A DNA stretch of 64,000 nt, from contig CAZGHF010000002.1 in the NCBI GenBank assembly GCA_964525595.1, forward strand, positions 15,082 through 79,081. The letters are read 5' to 3'. Both the position numbers and the translations under genes were made by a program. Origin of the DNA: CAZGHF01 sp964525595 (GTDB lineage: Bacteria; Patescibacteriota; Minisyncoccia; UBA6257; GWB1-50-10). Positions 9,488-16,371 of the stretch are shown in pieces (the first letter of the stretch is position 1; every line of letters starts with the position of its first letter). Under the pieces are notes generated by a model that saw only the letters and a list, made by a program, of their open reading frames with translations, was not told the origin of the DNA and made no database searches.

Positions 9488-10781
9488 CGTAAATCTAATC
9501 CGGCAGGACCCGGAAAAAGTTAAAAAAGGGATAGAAAAAAAAGGAGTTGACCCTAAGCTGGTTGATAAATTCCTCCGTCTTGACGAGAAATGGCGTAAAG
9601 TCTCGGAACTTCTTGGTAATCTTCAGGCTGAACAGAACAAAATTTCCAAGAGCATTGCCGGGGATAAAAGCGACCATCTTATGAGTCAAGCTCAGGTCTT
9701 GAAGAAAAGAATCGCAGAGGTGGGAGAAGAGGAAAGAGAGCTGAAGGAAAAAAGAGACGAGATTTTGTATCAGTTGCCGAATTTGCCTTTCGACGAAGTC
9801 CCGGTCGGTAAGAACGAAAGCGAAAACAAGGTTTTGCGTGAGGTTGGAAAGAAGCCGAATTTTGATTTTAAGTTTAAAGATTATCTGACTTTAGGTGAAT
9901 CTCTTGATCTGATAGATGTAAAAACCGCCTCGCTGGTTTCCGGTACGCGGTTCGGTTATTTGAAGAGAGAGGTAGTCATGCTTGAATTCGCCCTTGTCTG
10001 GTACACGATGAAGACCCTTGCCGACGAAAAGGAACTTTCCAAAATAGCGAAAAAATTCGGCCTCGGAAACGCGAGCGTTAAACCGTTTATTCCGGTTGTC
10101 CCTCCGCAAATGGTCAAGGCCGAGGTTATGCAAAAAATGGCTCGTCTTGAACCGAAGGAAGAGCGGTATCACATACCTTCTGACGATTTGTACTTGATAG
10201 GAAGCGCCGAGCATTCCCTGGGTCCGATGCATATGAATCAGACGTTCTCGGAAGAAGAATTGCCGGTCAGATACATCGGTTTCTCAACTGCTTTTCGCCG
10301 GGAAGCCGGCTCCTACGGAAAGGACACTAGGGGAATTTTGCGGGTTCATCAATTCGACAAATTGGAAATGGAATCTTTTTGTTTGCCGGAGGCTTCGCGG
10401 AAGGAACTTGAATTCTTTGTTGCCTGTCAGGAATATCTGATGCAGGGACTGGAAATATCGTATCAGGTGGTTGAAATCTGTACCGGTGATATGGGCGGAC
10501 CGGATGCGAAACAGATAGATATCGAAGCCTGGCTGCCGAGCGAGAACCGTTACCGGGAAACGCACACTGCCGACCTTATGACTGATTATCAGTCGCGTCG
10601 TTTGGGTACCAAAGTTAAAGTCGGGAGTAAAACGGAATTCGTTCATATGATTGACGCGACTGCATTTGCCGTCGGCCGGACGCTTATAGCTATCATCGAA
10701 AACTATCAAACCAAGGATGGTACCATCAAAATCCCCAAAGCGCTCCAGAAATACGTTGGCAAAAAAGAAATAGGGAAGTAA
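9480..10781 (+). CDS. serS: seryl-tRNA synthetase
   Basis: Charges tRNA-Ser (and tRNA-Sec where present). An N-terminal long coiled-coil arm (about residues 25-110) clamps the tRNA. The class II core follows with LIGSAEHSLGPMHM, FSTAFRREAGSYGKDTRG (motif 2) and HMIDATAFAVGRTLIAI (motif 3, where the usual NGSG-type triplet is changed to DATA). The length of 433 residues is normal. Its ATG lies inside the end of the preceding cytidylyltransferase gene. Confidence 0.95.
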   Translation: MLDVNLIRQDPEKVKKGIEKKGVDPKLVDKFLRLDEKWRKVSELLGNLQAEQNKISKSIAGDKSDHLMSQAQVLKKRIAEVGEEERELKEKRDEILYQLPNLPFDEVPVGKNESENKVLREVGKKPNFDFKFKDYLTLGESLDLIDVKTASLVSGTRFGYLKREVVMLEFALVWYTMKTLADEKELSKIAKKFGLGNASVKPFIPVVPPQMVKAEVMQKMARLEPKEERYHIPSDDLYLIGSAEHSLGPMHMNQTFSEEELPVRYIGFSTAFRREAGSYGKDTRGILRVHQFDKLEMESFCLPEASRKELEFFVACQEYLMQGLEISYQVVEICTGDMGGPDAKQIDIEAWLPSENRYRETHTADLMTDYQSRRLGTKVKVGSKTEFVHMIDATAFAVGRTLIAIIENYQTKDGTIKIPKALQKYVGKKEIGK

Positions 10782-10813
10782 CCCCGCTCCTGGTTGATGA
10801 GCTTGAGACGGGG
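10782..10813 (+). terminator. weak hairpin between serS and the ftsQ-like gene
   Basis: CCCCG and CGGGG arms enclose a roughly 20-base loop directly after the serS stop. No strong T tract follows. It may attenuate rather than end transcription. Confidence 0.25.
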
Positions 10814-10831
10814 GATTATTATTAAGGTATT

Positions 10832-11623
10832 GTGAGTGACCTTGTTTTTGAGAAACGGAAAAGGCGGACGCGGGGGAAGTTTTTGCTTTGGTCCGGTATT
10901 TTCCTGATTCTTGGCGGGATTCTCGTCGGTGCCGCCTATTTTGTTCTTTATTCCGATTTTTTCAAAGTTGAGAGTTTTGAGATTGTTCAGTCCCGGTATA
11001 CGCCGGATAACGTTCTTCTTACGGCACTTGATATCGAAATGATTGCCCGTTCCCGGTTTCTTTCGATACTTGGGACGGATAACATTCTTTTTTGGGAGTT
11101 TGGTAAAAAACCCGAAACCTTGACCGCCCTGCCGCTTATTGCTCGGATATCGGTTGAGACCGACCTTACTGCCCGAAAAGTTCTAATAAAAGCGGAAGAG
11201 CGTGATTTTTTGGGCATTTGGTGCCTACCGAGCGGAGATTGTTACGCCTTTGATGATGAAGGTATTATTTTCGCCCGAGCGCCGGAGGCGGAAGGCGCAC
11301 TTATTTTGAAAGTGACGAGTGAGAACGACAGGCCAGTTGTTTTGGGTAATCCTATTTTTGTAAACCCAGCCTGGCGGAATAACTTTTTTCAGACTCTGGA
11401 GATTATTAAAAAACACGGCTTGGTTATCTCCCGGGTAACCGTAAAAGATTTTCAAATTGAAGAATGGGAAATTAAAGTTGCCGAAGGGCCGGTTTTCCAA
11501 TTTAATTTTAATTTTACACCGCCTAATTTAGGGAGGATTTTGGAAAATCTCGACGATAAGTTTGAGCTCGACAGAGTCACTTATTTTGATTTCCGAGTGG
11601 AGAACAGAATTTATTATGAGTAG
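10832..11623 (+). CDS. ftsQ: FtsQ/DivIB-like division protein
   Basis: Bitopic protein with a basic cytoplasmic tail (KRKRRTRGK), one membrane segment (about 17-37) and an outer portion matching FtsQ/DivIB. A POTRA-like start (FFKVESFEIVQ) is followed by a beta domain that ends with the family-like VTYFDFRVENRIYY. It would join the FtsB-FtsL-type complex at the septum. The start is GTG at 10832. It stands apart from the main division cluster at 43.9-48.5 kb, as the last gene of the serS run before a terminator. Confidence 0.75.
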   Translation: MSDLVFEKRKRRTRGKFLLWSGIFLILGGILVGAAYFVLYSDFFKVESFEIVQSRYTPDNVLLTALDIEMIARSRFLSILGTDNILFWEFGKKPETLTALPLIARISVETDLTARKVLIKAEERDFLGIWCLPSGDCYAFDDEGIIFARAPEAEGALILKVTSENDRPVVLGNPIFVNPAWRNNFFQTLEIIKKHGLVISRVTVKDFQIEEWEIKVAEGPVFQFNFNFTPPNLGRILENLDDKFELDRVTYFDFRVENRIYYE

Positions 11624-11654
11624 CCCCGCGGCGGGGCAAGTTTGCTTTTTTCCG
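11623..11654 (+). terminator. terminator after the ftsQ-like gene
   Basis: A GC-rich perfect hairpin (GCCCCGC/GCGGGGC) overlaps the stop codon and is followed by a T-rich stretch with TTTTTT. It closes the proS-to-ftsQ transcription run. Confidence 0.75.
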
Positions 11655-11730
11655 GCTGTTCCCGTAACTTGGTAGACAGCACGAGATTTGAAAACTGCCT
11701 AATTCGAAAACTACCTGAGGAGGTGGAATT

Positions 11731-12450
11731 ATGTCGTCGAACGGGATTTTCAGCTCCGCCGAGATTGCCGAGATGGGCCAGGAGGAAATCCTTCGGCTCA
11801 CTCCCGAGGACTTCCGTGGGGACATGGACCAGCGTACGCTCCAGCGCATTCTGGAGAAATGCGGCGCCCTCTGGCTTCATTCGAGTGACCCGGCCGCGCC
11901 GCACGCCGAACTCCCTTCAAGGGAGTGCAGTAACGGGTTCGTGGATGTAAGCTGCGTTCTCCAGTACCCGAACCTCTGCGAGCTTCTCGCGAGATTGCTC
12001 GTTCGCAAGCTTCGGGCCAACTACTTCCGCGGCGTTCGCTGGGTGGCTACCTCGGATGAGGCGGCGGCACCTCTCGCCTCGGCAGTGGCCGACTGCATCA
12101 GTCTCACTAAGGAAGGACCGAAGAGCACCCGGGTTTGGGAGTCGTCCATTCCCATCCAACCCGATGAGCCGGTGCTCCAGGTGGAGGGTGAGGTAATCAC
12201 CCTGGACGCGCTCGAGAGGACGCGTCGGAGTATTCGGGAGGAAAATCCGGACGGAGTGACTTTCGCCTCAGCGGTTCTCACCGTCGTCCATCACCCCACT
12301 TTCCACTGGCTTGAGGGTGGTTCGCTCGTTGCCTTCCTTTTTCGTGTGGATATCGAGACGTGGGAACAAGAGGAATGTCCTCTCTGCAAGGCGGGCTCCG
12401 AGCGCCTCCGGCTCGGGCAAGACTGGGCCAAGCTCACGAGACGGGCCTGA
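11731..12450 (+). CDS. orotate-phosphoribosyltransferase-like protein with a CPLC tail
   Basis: A 239-residue protein whose middle part resembles type I phosphoribosyltransferases of the PyrE group: FVDVSCVLQYPNLCELLARLL, then a PRPP-loop-like stretch WVATSDEAAAPLASAVADC (about residues 104-122). The acidic residues of a classical PRPP loop are weak, so the activity is uncertain. The C-terminus has a CPLC pair that could bind metal. The gene sits behind a strong GAGGAGGTGG ribosome site and between two terminators. Its codon use is GC-rich (many CTC, GAG, CGG), unlike the preceding mre run. Confidence 0.55.
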   Translation: MSSNGIFSSAEIAEMGQEEILRLTPEDFRGDMDQRTLQRILEKCGALWLHSSDPAAPHAELPSRECSNGFVDVSCVLQYPNLCELLARLLVRKLRANYFRGVRWVATSDEAAAPLASAVADCISLTKEGPKSTRVWESSIPIQPDEPVLQVEGEVITLDALERTRRSIREENPDGVTFASAVLTVVHHPTFHWLEGGSLVAFLFRVDIETWEQEECPLCKAGSERLRLGQDWAKLTRRA

Positions 12451-12505
12451 AAATCAGGCCCCCAGCAAAAAGCTAAGCGGCACCGATTCCCTGGTGCCGC
12501 TTTTC
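12443..12505 (+). terminator. double-hairpin terminator
   Basis: GGGCCTGA/TCAGGCCC (12443-12461, overlapping the stop) is followed by a strong hairpin AGCGGCACC/GGTGCCGCT (12476-12501) and TTTT. It isolates the phosphoribosyltransferase gene from metK. Confidence 0.8.
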
Positions 12506-12519
12506 ACATTTTACTTTTG

Positions 12520-12528
12520 TGTTATAAT
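12520..12528 (+). promoter_or_regulatory. extended -10 promoter of the metK riboswitch transcript
   Basis: TGTTATAAT is a perfect extended -10 element. The -35 region is poor. It lies about 20 bases before the riboswitch. Confidence 0.5.
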
Positions 12529-12545
12529 GCCTGTTACAACCGAAT

Positions 12546-12655
12546 AGTTATCAAGAGCGCGGGGAGGGGACTGGCCCAGTGATCCGCCAACAACTTGTCC
12601 CGACGCGAGGTCGGGATAAAGTGCTAAATCCAGCCCTGTTTAGGGAAAGATAAAA
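12546..12655 (+). promoter_or_regulatory. SAM riboswitch (SAM-I/S-box clan) upstream of metK
   Basis: The leader has the S-box signature in order: a P1 arm TTATC (12548-12552) followed by AAGAG, GAGGGGACTGGCCC, a GTGATCCGCCAACAA segment, a variable stem CCCGAC/GTCGGG, GTGCTAAATCCAGC, then GGAAAGATAA with the second P1 arm (GATAA, 12649-12653). It sits directly before metK, whose product makes SAM, as expected for feedback control. A few positions differ from the SAM-I consensus, so SAM-I/IV is possible. Downstream, CTTTCC/GGAAAG (about 12667-12684) can pair over the only Shine-Dalgarno-like AGGA, which hints at translational control. Confidence 0.88.
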
Positions 12656-12695
12656 TTTTATCCTTCTTTCCTTCTTCAGGAAAGATTTTATTTTT

Positions 12696-13751
12696 ATGTT
12701 TCACACGCCGAAAATTTACACAGTTGAGTCCGTTACTTCCGGCCATCCGGACAAAGTTTGCGACCAGATTTCTGACGCAATTTTGGATGAGTGTCTGCGG
12801 CAGGACCCAACCTCCCGGGCTGGCATTGAGGCTTTCGGCAGTCACGACCTTTTAGTTGTGGGTGGTGAGGTAACAACCAAAGCAAAAGTGGATTACAAGA
12901 GCATCGCCGCCCAGGTTTATCGTGACATTGGCTACACCGATGATTTGAAAATCATTGTAAATGTCAGTGAGCAGTCGCCGGATATCGCCCAGGGGGTGGA
13001 TACCGGCGGGGCCGGTGACCAGGGGATTATGTACGGCTACGCTACGGATGAAACGCCGGATTGCTATATGCCAAAGGGAGTGATGCTGGTTCATAAACTG
13101 GCCCGGGGTTTGGAAGATTTGCGCCGGAGCGGCAAGTTCAATTGGTTGGGACCCGACGGCAAAACGCAGGCAACTCTCGATAACGGCAGAATTACCAAGA
13201 TTTTAGTGAGTACCCAGCACGACGACTCAGTTGAGCAGGCCGAAATTCGGGAGGCGCTTATTGAGAACTTGATAAAGCCTTTAGTGGAAGATTTAAACGA
13301 CGTGGAAATTTTGGTAAATCCCACCGGTAAGTTCCTTGTGGGCGGCTTTACGGCCGATACGGGTCTTACCGGCCGGAAAATAATGGTGGATACCTACGGC
13401 GGTCTTGCCCCTCATGGCGGCGGCTGTTTCTCCGGCAAGGACCCGACCAAAGTGGACCGCTCCGCCGCTTACATGTGCCGGTATATCGCCAAAAACGTGG
13501 TTGCCAAGGGTCTTGCCAAAAAGTGCCTTGTTTCCGTCTCTTACGCCATCGGTCGGGCCGAGCCCTTGATGGTTGAGATTCAAAACGAGGAAGGTAAAAG
13601 TTTGAGCGGGTTTTTGGAAGATAATAACTTTGATTTCCGGCCGGCGGCAATAATCGAGCGCTTGGACTTGCGCCGCCCGATATATTTTAAAACAGCCGCT
13701 TACGGCCACTTCGGCCGCCCGGGTTTCTCCTGGGAAGCTGTTCTTAATTAA
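12696..13751 (+). CDS. metK: S-adenosylmethionine synthetase
   Basis: Makes SAM from methionine and ATP in the cytoplasm. Family hallmarks are visible: SGHPDKVCDQISDAILD (about residues 14-30), the ATP-binding GGAGDQGIMYGYA (about 107-119) and the P-loop-like segment with GGGCFSGKDPTKVDRSAAY. At 351 residues it is about 30 shorter than the E. coli enzyme, with trimmed loops but all three domains. It is preceded by the SAM riboswitch. SAM from this enzyme would serve the two DNA methyltransferases of the island as well as RsmH and RsmI. Confidence 0.95.
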   Translation: MFHTPKIYTVESVTSGHPDKVCDQISDAILDECLRQDPTSRAGIEAFGSHDLLVVGGEVTTKAKVDYKSIAAQVYRDIGYTDDLKIIVNVSEQSPDIAQGVDTGGAGDQGIMYGYATDETPDCYMPKGVMLVHKLARGLEDLRRSGKFNWLGPDGKTQATLDNGRITKILVSTQHDDSVEQAEIREALIENLIKPLVEDLNDVEILVNPTGKFLVGGFTADTGLTGRKIMVDTYGGLAPHGGGCFSGKDPTKVDRSAAYMCRYIAKNVVAKGLAKKCLVSVSYAIGRAEPLMVEIQNEEGKSLSGFLEDNNFDFRPAAIIERLDLRRPIYFKTAAYGHFGRPGFSWEAVLN

Positions 13752-13762
13752 ATCTGTAAAAG

Positions 13763-13791
13763 TTGACTATTTTTGAAAAATGGTTTATTCT
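13763..13791 (+). promoter_or_regulatory. promoter of the 13840 gene
   Basis: TTGACT (13763-13768), a 17-base spacer and TATTCT (13786-13791). Confidence 0.55.
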
Positions 13792-13839
13792 ATTTTTAGC
13801 AGATCCAAATTTTGACCCTACAGACCATGGAGGTAAAGG

Positions 13840-14223
13840 ATGCCACTCACGGGAGAGAAACTTGAAAGGCTACGGCTTCTTCTTTCCTTGGAGCCGAAGA
13901 AGCTCACCGACGATGAGATTACGGATCTCCTTGAGAACAGGGAGGAGCTCGCCGGTTTCACCCGCATATCCCGGGGGTTTCCCTACACCGTGGAGGCGGT
14001 GCAACGCTATCGGGCTCGTAGGACGGACCTCTCGCTGAAGTCCACGAAAGATCTCGAGGCGCTCTTGGAGAGTATCCTGGCTAGGCGGCGGGAAGATCTC
14101 GGCGAGGACGACTCAAGGGATCCGATGAGTTCTCCCGTCACCAATTCGTCCGCCAATCTCGACGAACGCATCATCCGTGAACTCCTCGAGGAGCGGGAAG
14201 CGGCAAGTGCCGTTGCGACCTGA
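13840..14223 (+). CDS. unrecognised 127-residue charged protein
   Basis: I do not recognise this protein. It is soluble and rich in Arg, Glu and Leu, with predicted helices (GEKLERLRLLLSLEPKKL at the start and IIRELLEEREAASAV at the end) and a polar Ser/Asn-rich linker around residues 95-105. There are no cysteines and no membrane segment. It has its own promoter, a GGAGGT ribosome site and a strong terminator, and shares the GC-rich codon use of the other single-gene units here. Confidence 0.6.
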   Translation: MPLTGEKLERLRLLLSLEPKKLTDDEITDLLENREELAGFTRISRGFPYTVEAVQRYRARRTDLSLKSTKDLEALLESILARRREDLGEDDSRDPMSSPVTNSSANLDERIIRELLEEREAASAVAT

Positions 14224-14253
14224 CCATGGGGCAAGAGGGAACAACAACAGCAT

Positions 14254-14287
14254 ACAGGGCAAGCTTCGGCTTGTCCTGTGTTTTTTT
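14254..14287 (+). terminator. strong intrinsic terminator
   Basis: ACAGGGCAAGC/GCTTGTCCTGT stem with a short TTCG loop, then seven Ts. It ends the 13840 transcript. Confidence 0.88.
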
Positions 14288-14315
14288 GAAATCCTTTTTG
14301 AACTCCTTAGTTTTA

Positions 14316-14344
14316 TTGCCAGAACGCTGTTTTAGTTATATTCT
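14316..14344 (+). promoter_or_regulatory. promoter of the 29-residue ORF
   Basis: TTGCCA (14316-14321), 17 bases, TATTCT (14339-14344), 30 bases before the ATG. Confidence 0.55.
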
Positions 14345-14373
14345 GTTTTTAGTAACCCAAAAAGGAGGTGGTT

Positions 14374-14463
14374 ATGAATACGCCCCTATTGGCTGTGGTT
14401 ATAATCGGCCTGTTCCTGGTGATTATGGTAGAGGAAAAGCCTTCTTCCGGCACTCGCCAGTAG
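14374..14463 (+). CDS. 29-residue single-span membrane microprotein
   Basis: The sequence MNTPLLAVVIIGLFLVIMVE is one hydrophobic span followed by a short polar tail (EKPSSGTRQ). Support for translation comes from a near-perfect Shine-Dalgarno AAAGGAGGTGG ending 4 bases before the ATG, a well-spaced promoter and a downstream hairpin. It stands alone as a transcription unit. The function is unknown. Small single-span proteins often modulate a larger membrane protein, but nothing here says which. Confidence 0.6.
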   Translation: MNTPLLAVVIIGLFLVIMVEEKPSSGTRQ

Positions 14464-14494
14464 TGCCGATTGGGAGAACCGGCCGGAGCAAATG

Positions 14495-14530
14495 ACCGTC
14501 GTTGGCACAAGCCGCGGCGGTTACTTCTTT
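14495..14530 (+). terminator. terminator after the microprotein
   Basis: ACCGTCG/CGGCGGT stem (one G-U pair) with an inner GGC/GCC extension, followed by a T-rich tract. Confidence 0.5.
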
Positions 14531-14539
14531 TTGTATTTG

Positions 14540-14568
14540 TTGACAAAATAGACATTTCTTTATATGCT
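14540..14568 (+). promoter_or_regulatory. strong promoter of the 14625 gene
   Basis: A perfect TTGACA (14540-14545), 17 bases, TATGCT (14563-14568). Confidence 0.75.
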
Positions 14569-14624
14569 TTTCGCCAGCATTAGGTTGTAAACCAGGCAAA
14601 TGACTGATAATCCAGGAGGAGAAA

Positions 14625-14804
14625 ATGAACAATCCTGAAGGCGAAGTTCACACGCTCATTAGTGGACGGCCGCCCTGCGGTTTCTCCGATGATGTGCCGG
14701 GAAACTGGCCGCCGGGGCACCTCTGGACCGATTACCGGGACGTGAAAAACATCACTTGTCCGGGCTGCAGGGAAGCTGCAGAAAAACTGCAGAGAAGCGA
14801 ATGA
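14625..14804 (+). CDS. 59-residue protein with a CPGC pair
   Basis: A short soluble protein (starts MNNPEGEVHTLISGRPPCGF, ends CREAAEKLQRSE). It contains one Cys near residue 18 and a CPGC pair near residue 49, next to several His, which could form a small metal site. A GGAGGAG ribosome site lies 4 bases before the ATG, with a consensus promoter upstream and a hairpin terminator downstream. Codon use is GC-rich. I do not recognise a family. Confidence 0.65.
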   Translation: MNNPEGEVHTLISGRPPCGFSDDVPGNWPPGHLWTDYRDVKNITCPGCREAAEKLQRSE

Positions 14805-14845
14805 AAACACCGTAAAAACTACGGTCATTCTAAGCAAACCAATCA

Positions 14846-14880
14846 TGCCCCCGAGGTTAAACAACCGAGGGGGCATTCTT
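14846..14880 (+). terminator. terminator after the 14625 gene
   Basis: ATGCCCCC/GGGGGCAT outer stem with an inner GTT/AAC extension, followed by TTCTTT. Confidence 0.75.
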
Positions 14881-14887
14881 TGTTGTG

Positions 14888-14947
14888 GTTGCCCCATGTT
14901 TTAACATATGTTAAAACATGGGGCAACATTGGTTTAGGTGGGGTTTG
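14888..14947. repeat. 60-base repeat with a 40-base perfect palindrome, copy 1
   Basis: The first 40 bases are a perfect palindrome (GTTGCCCCATGTTTTAAC and its mirror around CATATG), followed by ATTGGTTTAGGTGGGGTTTG. All 60 bases recur identically at 16036-16095. It lies between the terminator of the preceding gene and a TATAAT (14995-15000) that leads into the truncated AbrB-like frame. Confidence 0.9.
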
Positions 14948-15007
14948 ATTTACGTACTTATTTACGTAAATTATTTATGCCGAATTTATTGAGGTATAAT
15001 AGGGGAT

Positions 15008-15061
15008 ATGGCTAAACGCTCTGACAAAAGGGATATTAGGAAACTAACCCGCCTGGGCTAA
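15008..15061 (+). pseudogene. truncated AbrB-like frame (17 codons)
   Basis: The product MAKRSDKRDIRKLTRLG ends at TAA (15059-15061). It matches the start of the intact AbrB-like protein at 16176 (EKNIRKITKMAGGG) in the DIRKLTR/NIRKITK core, and both follow the same 60-base repeat and a TATAAT. It looks like a regulator gene cut just before its beta-strand swapped-hairpin core. It might still act as a leader peptide, since the next gene starts 4 bases later. Confidence 0.55.
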
Positions 15062-15065
15062 ACTT

Positions 15066-15947
15066 ATGAATTTTGAGGTTAATAAATCAGAACAAGGAGA
15101 GTCAACTCCAGAAATAGTTGAAGACCCGCGTATTGAAGAAATATTAGAAGATTTACGCAAGCCAGAGAATAGACAATCAGACGAGGCATTTTTTAGTGCT
15201 CATATTGAGGCAGTGACACGATTAGAAGAGTTGTTTCCAGAAGAATCAGAGATGTCAGAGGTTGCGCAGATAAAATATTTGGCAGAAATTTTTCATTATG
15301 AGGTGGATCGTCTTATCATAGAAGATGTAGGAAAGAATTATCTGCATCAAGCCATAGAGGTTAGTATGCCTATAGAGCTTATTAGTCTTAGTTTTGAACA
15401 CGAGGCAGCGCATCAAGAAAGAGCAGATGAAATAAAAGACCAAATTCATGATAAAAAAGCAGCTCTTGTTGTTGAACTTTTAGATAATACAGAGGAGGAG
15501 TTATACCAACACTTAGGCGAGAATTTTTTAGAGAGAATAGATAGTGATACTCAAGAAAGAGTGGAGGGATTATTAAGACATTTTCAGGATAGCCTTCCGT
15601 ATAAGTTAGATAAAGATAAAAAAGAAGAAGCATTACAAAGAGAACAAGAACGTATTGAAAAGAGCGGCGAAGCTAGAAGATATGTAATAGCGAGCAAGAT
15701 CCAAGAGTTTCTTTTAGAGAATAATATCTTGCCCGGCAGTACTTATTTTTTGGGTCCAAAACGGATAAGGGAAATCTTGGAGGTAGTAAGTGAAATAAAG
15801 GATTCGCAATTAGCCAAAGGCTACGCTCATGTAATCAGAAACCGTTTGGTGGGTTCGTCAATAGTTCAGATGTTTGATAAATCTTCAGTGTCACCGCTCG
15901 ACTCAGTAGAGGTTGAGAAGTTTGTTTTAGAATTAGTAGGGAAGTAA
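15066..15947 (+). CDS. unrecognised 293-residue acidic helical protein
   Basis: I do not recognise a family. The protein is soluble, strongly acidic in its N-terminal half (EIVEDPRIEEILEDLRK) and predicted to be almost all helix, with a Lys/Glu-rich coiled-coil-like middle (DKDKKEEALQREQERIEKSG, about 179-198). There are no cysteines or obvious catalytic motifs. Codon use is AT-rich, unlike the GC-rich genes just upstream. It sits between the two copies of the 60-base repeat and follows the truncated AbrB-like frame by 4 bases, so it occupies the position that the 16372 gene holds in the second copy. Confidence 0.65.
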   Translation: MNFEVNKSEQGESTPEIVEDPRIEEILEDLRKPENRQSDEAFFSAHIEAVTRLEELFPEESEMSEVAQIKYLAEIFHYEVDRLIIEDVGKNYLHQAIEVSMPIELISLSFEHEAAHQERADEIKDQIHDKKAALVVELLDNTEEELYQHLGENFLERIDSDTQERVEGLLRHFQDSLPYKLDKDKKEEALQREQERIEKSGEARRYVIASKIQEFLLENNILPGSTYFLGPKRIREILEVVSEIKDSQLAKGYAHVIRNRLVGSSIVQMFDKSSVSPLDSVEVEKFVLELVGK

Positions 15948-15997
15948 AAATAAATAAGAACATATTGATTTCTTTGAAATTTGAAATCCGGCTCATC

Positions 15998-16019
15998 GGC
16001 TAATTCGTGCGAATTAGCC
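15998..16019. terminator. perfect hairpin after the 15066 gene
   Basis: GGCTAATTCG/CGAATTAGCC, a 10-base stem with a 2-base loop, 50 bases past the stop. There is no T tract, so a role in mRNA 3'-end protection is as likely as termination. Confidence 0.45.
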
Positions 16020-16035
16020 AATGGGGTTGGGGAAT

Positions 16036-16095
16036 GTTGCCCCATGTTTTAACATATGTTAAAACATGGGGCAACATTGGTTTAGGTGGGGTTTG
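16036..16095. repeat. 60-base repeat with a 40-base perfect palindrome, copy 2
   Basis: Identical to 14888-14947. The two copies bracket a segment of about 1.1 kb (truncated regulator plus the 293-residue gene). It is followed closely by TATAAT (16104-16109) of the AbrB-like operon. Confidence 0.9.
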
Positions 16096-16103
16096 TGAGG
16101 TGA

Positions 16104-16160
16104 TATAATTAATTCATAGATTAATTACTGAATTAAATCAGTAATTAAATCAGTAATTCT
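16104..16160 (+). promoter_or_regulatory. promoter and AT-rich repeat region of the AbrB-like operon
   Basis: TATAAT (16104-16109) is followed by a leader holding two direct copies of AATTAAATCAGT and an inverted copy (AATTACTGA), flanked by ATAG/CTAT. This symmetrical repeat array is a plausible operator for the AbrB-like protein encoded just after it, or a leader hairpin. Confidence 0.45.
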
Positions 16161-16175
16161 ATGGGGAGGAGAAAA

Positions 16176-16370
16176 ATGACGGAAAAGAATATAAGAAAAA
16201 TCACCAAAATGGCCGGTGGCGGAAGTTTTGGTATTACCTTGCCGATTGAGATGGTGCGCAAGTTAAAGTGGAGAGAAAAGCAGAAGGTGGTTGTAAAATT
16301 GAGAGGTAAGAAAATCACAGTGGAGGATTGGCCTGCCTCGCCGAAGCGCAGCACAGGCGGGAAGAAGTAA
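16176..16370 (+). CDS. AbrB/SpoVT-like DNA-binding protein
   Basis: A 64-residue protein with the AbrB swapped-hairpin pattern: KITKMAGGGSFGITLPIEMV, then LKWREKQKVVVKLRGKKITV. Such proteins are dimeric regulators and often the antitoxin or repressor of the next gene. The ATG at 16176 is preferred over the one at 16161 because GGGGAGGAG then becomes its ribosome site. The last 12 or so residues (PASPKRSTGGKK) come from a palindromic repeat (CCTGCCT...AGGCGGG) that appears to have been added to the 3' end. The stop is 1 base before the next gene, so the two are surely co-expressed. Confidence 0.75.
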   Translation: MTEKNIRKITKMAGGGSFGITLPIEMVRKLKWREKQKVVVKLRGKKITVEDWPASPKRSTGGKK

Positions 16371-16371
16371 T

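Noticed and set aside
13763..14038. Protein frame overlapping the start of the 13840 gene
   Set aside because: It begins within the promoter, has no ribosome site and runs in another frame of a well-supported gene.
14254..14980. CRISPR array from the clustered palindromes
   Set aside because: The palindromes differ in sequence and length, with genes between them. There are no regularly spaced repeats or cas genes.
14888..16095. Composite transposon bounded by the 60-base repeats
   Set aside because: The repeats are direct, lack a recombinase between them and each is tied to a regulator start, so a duplicated control region is more likely.
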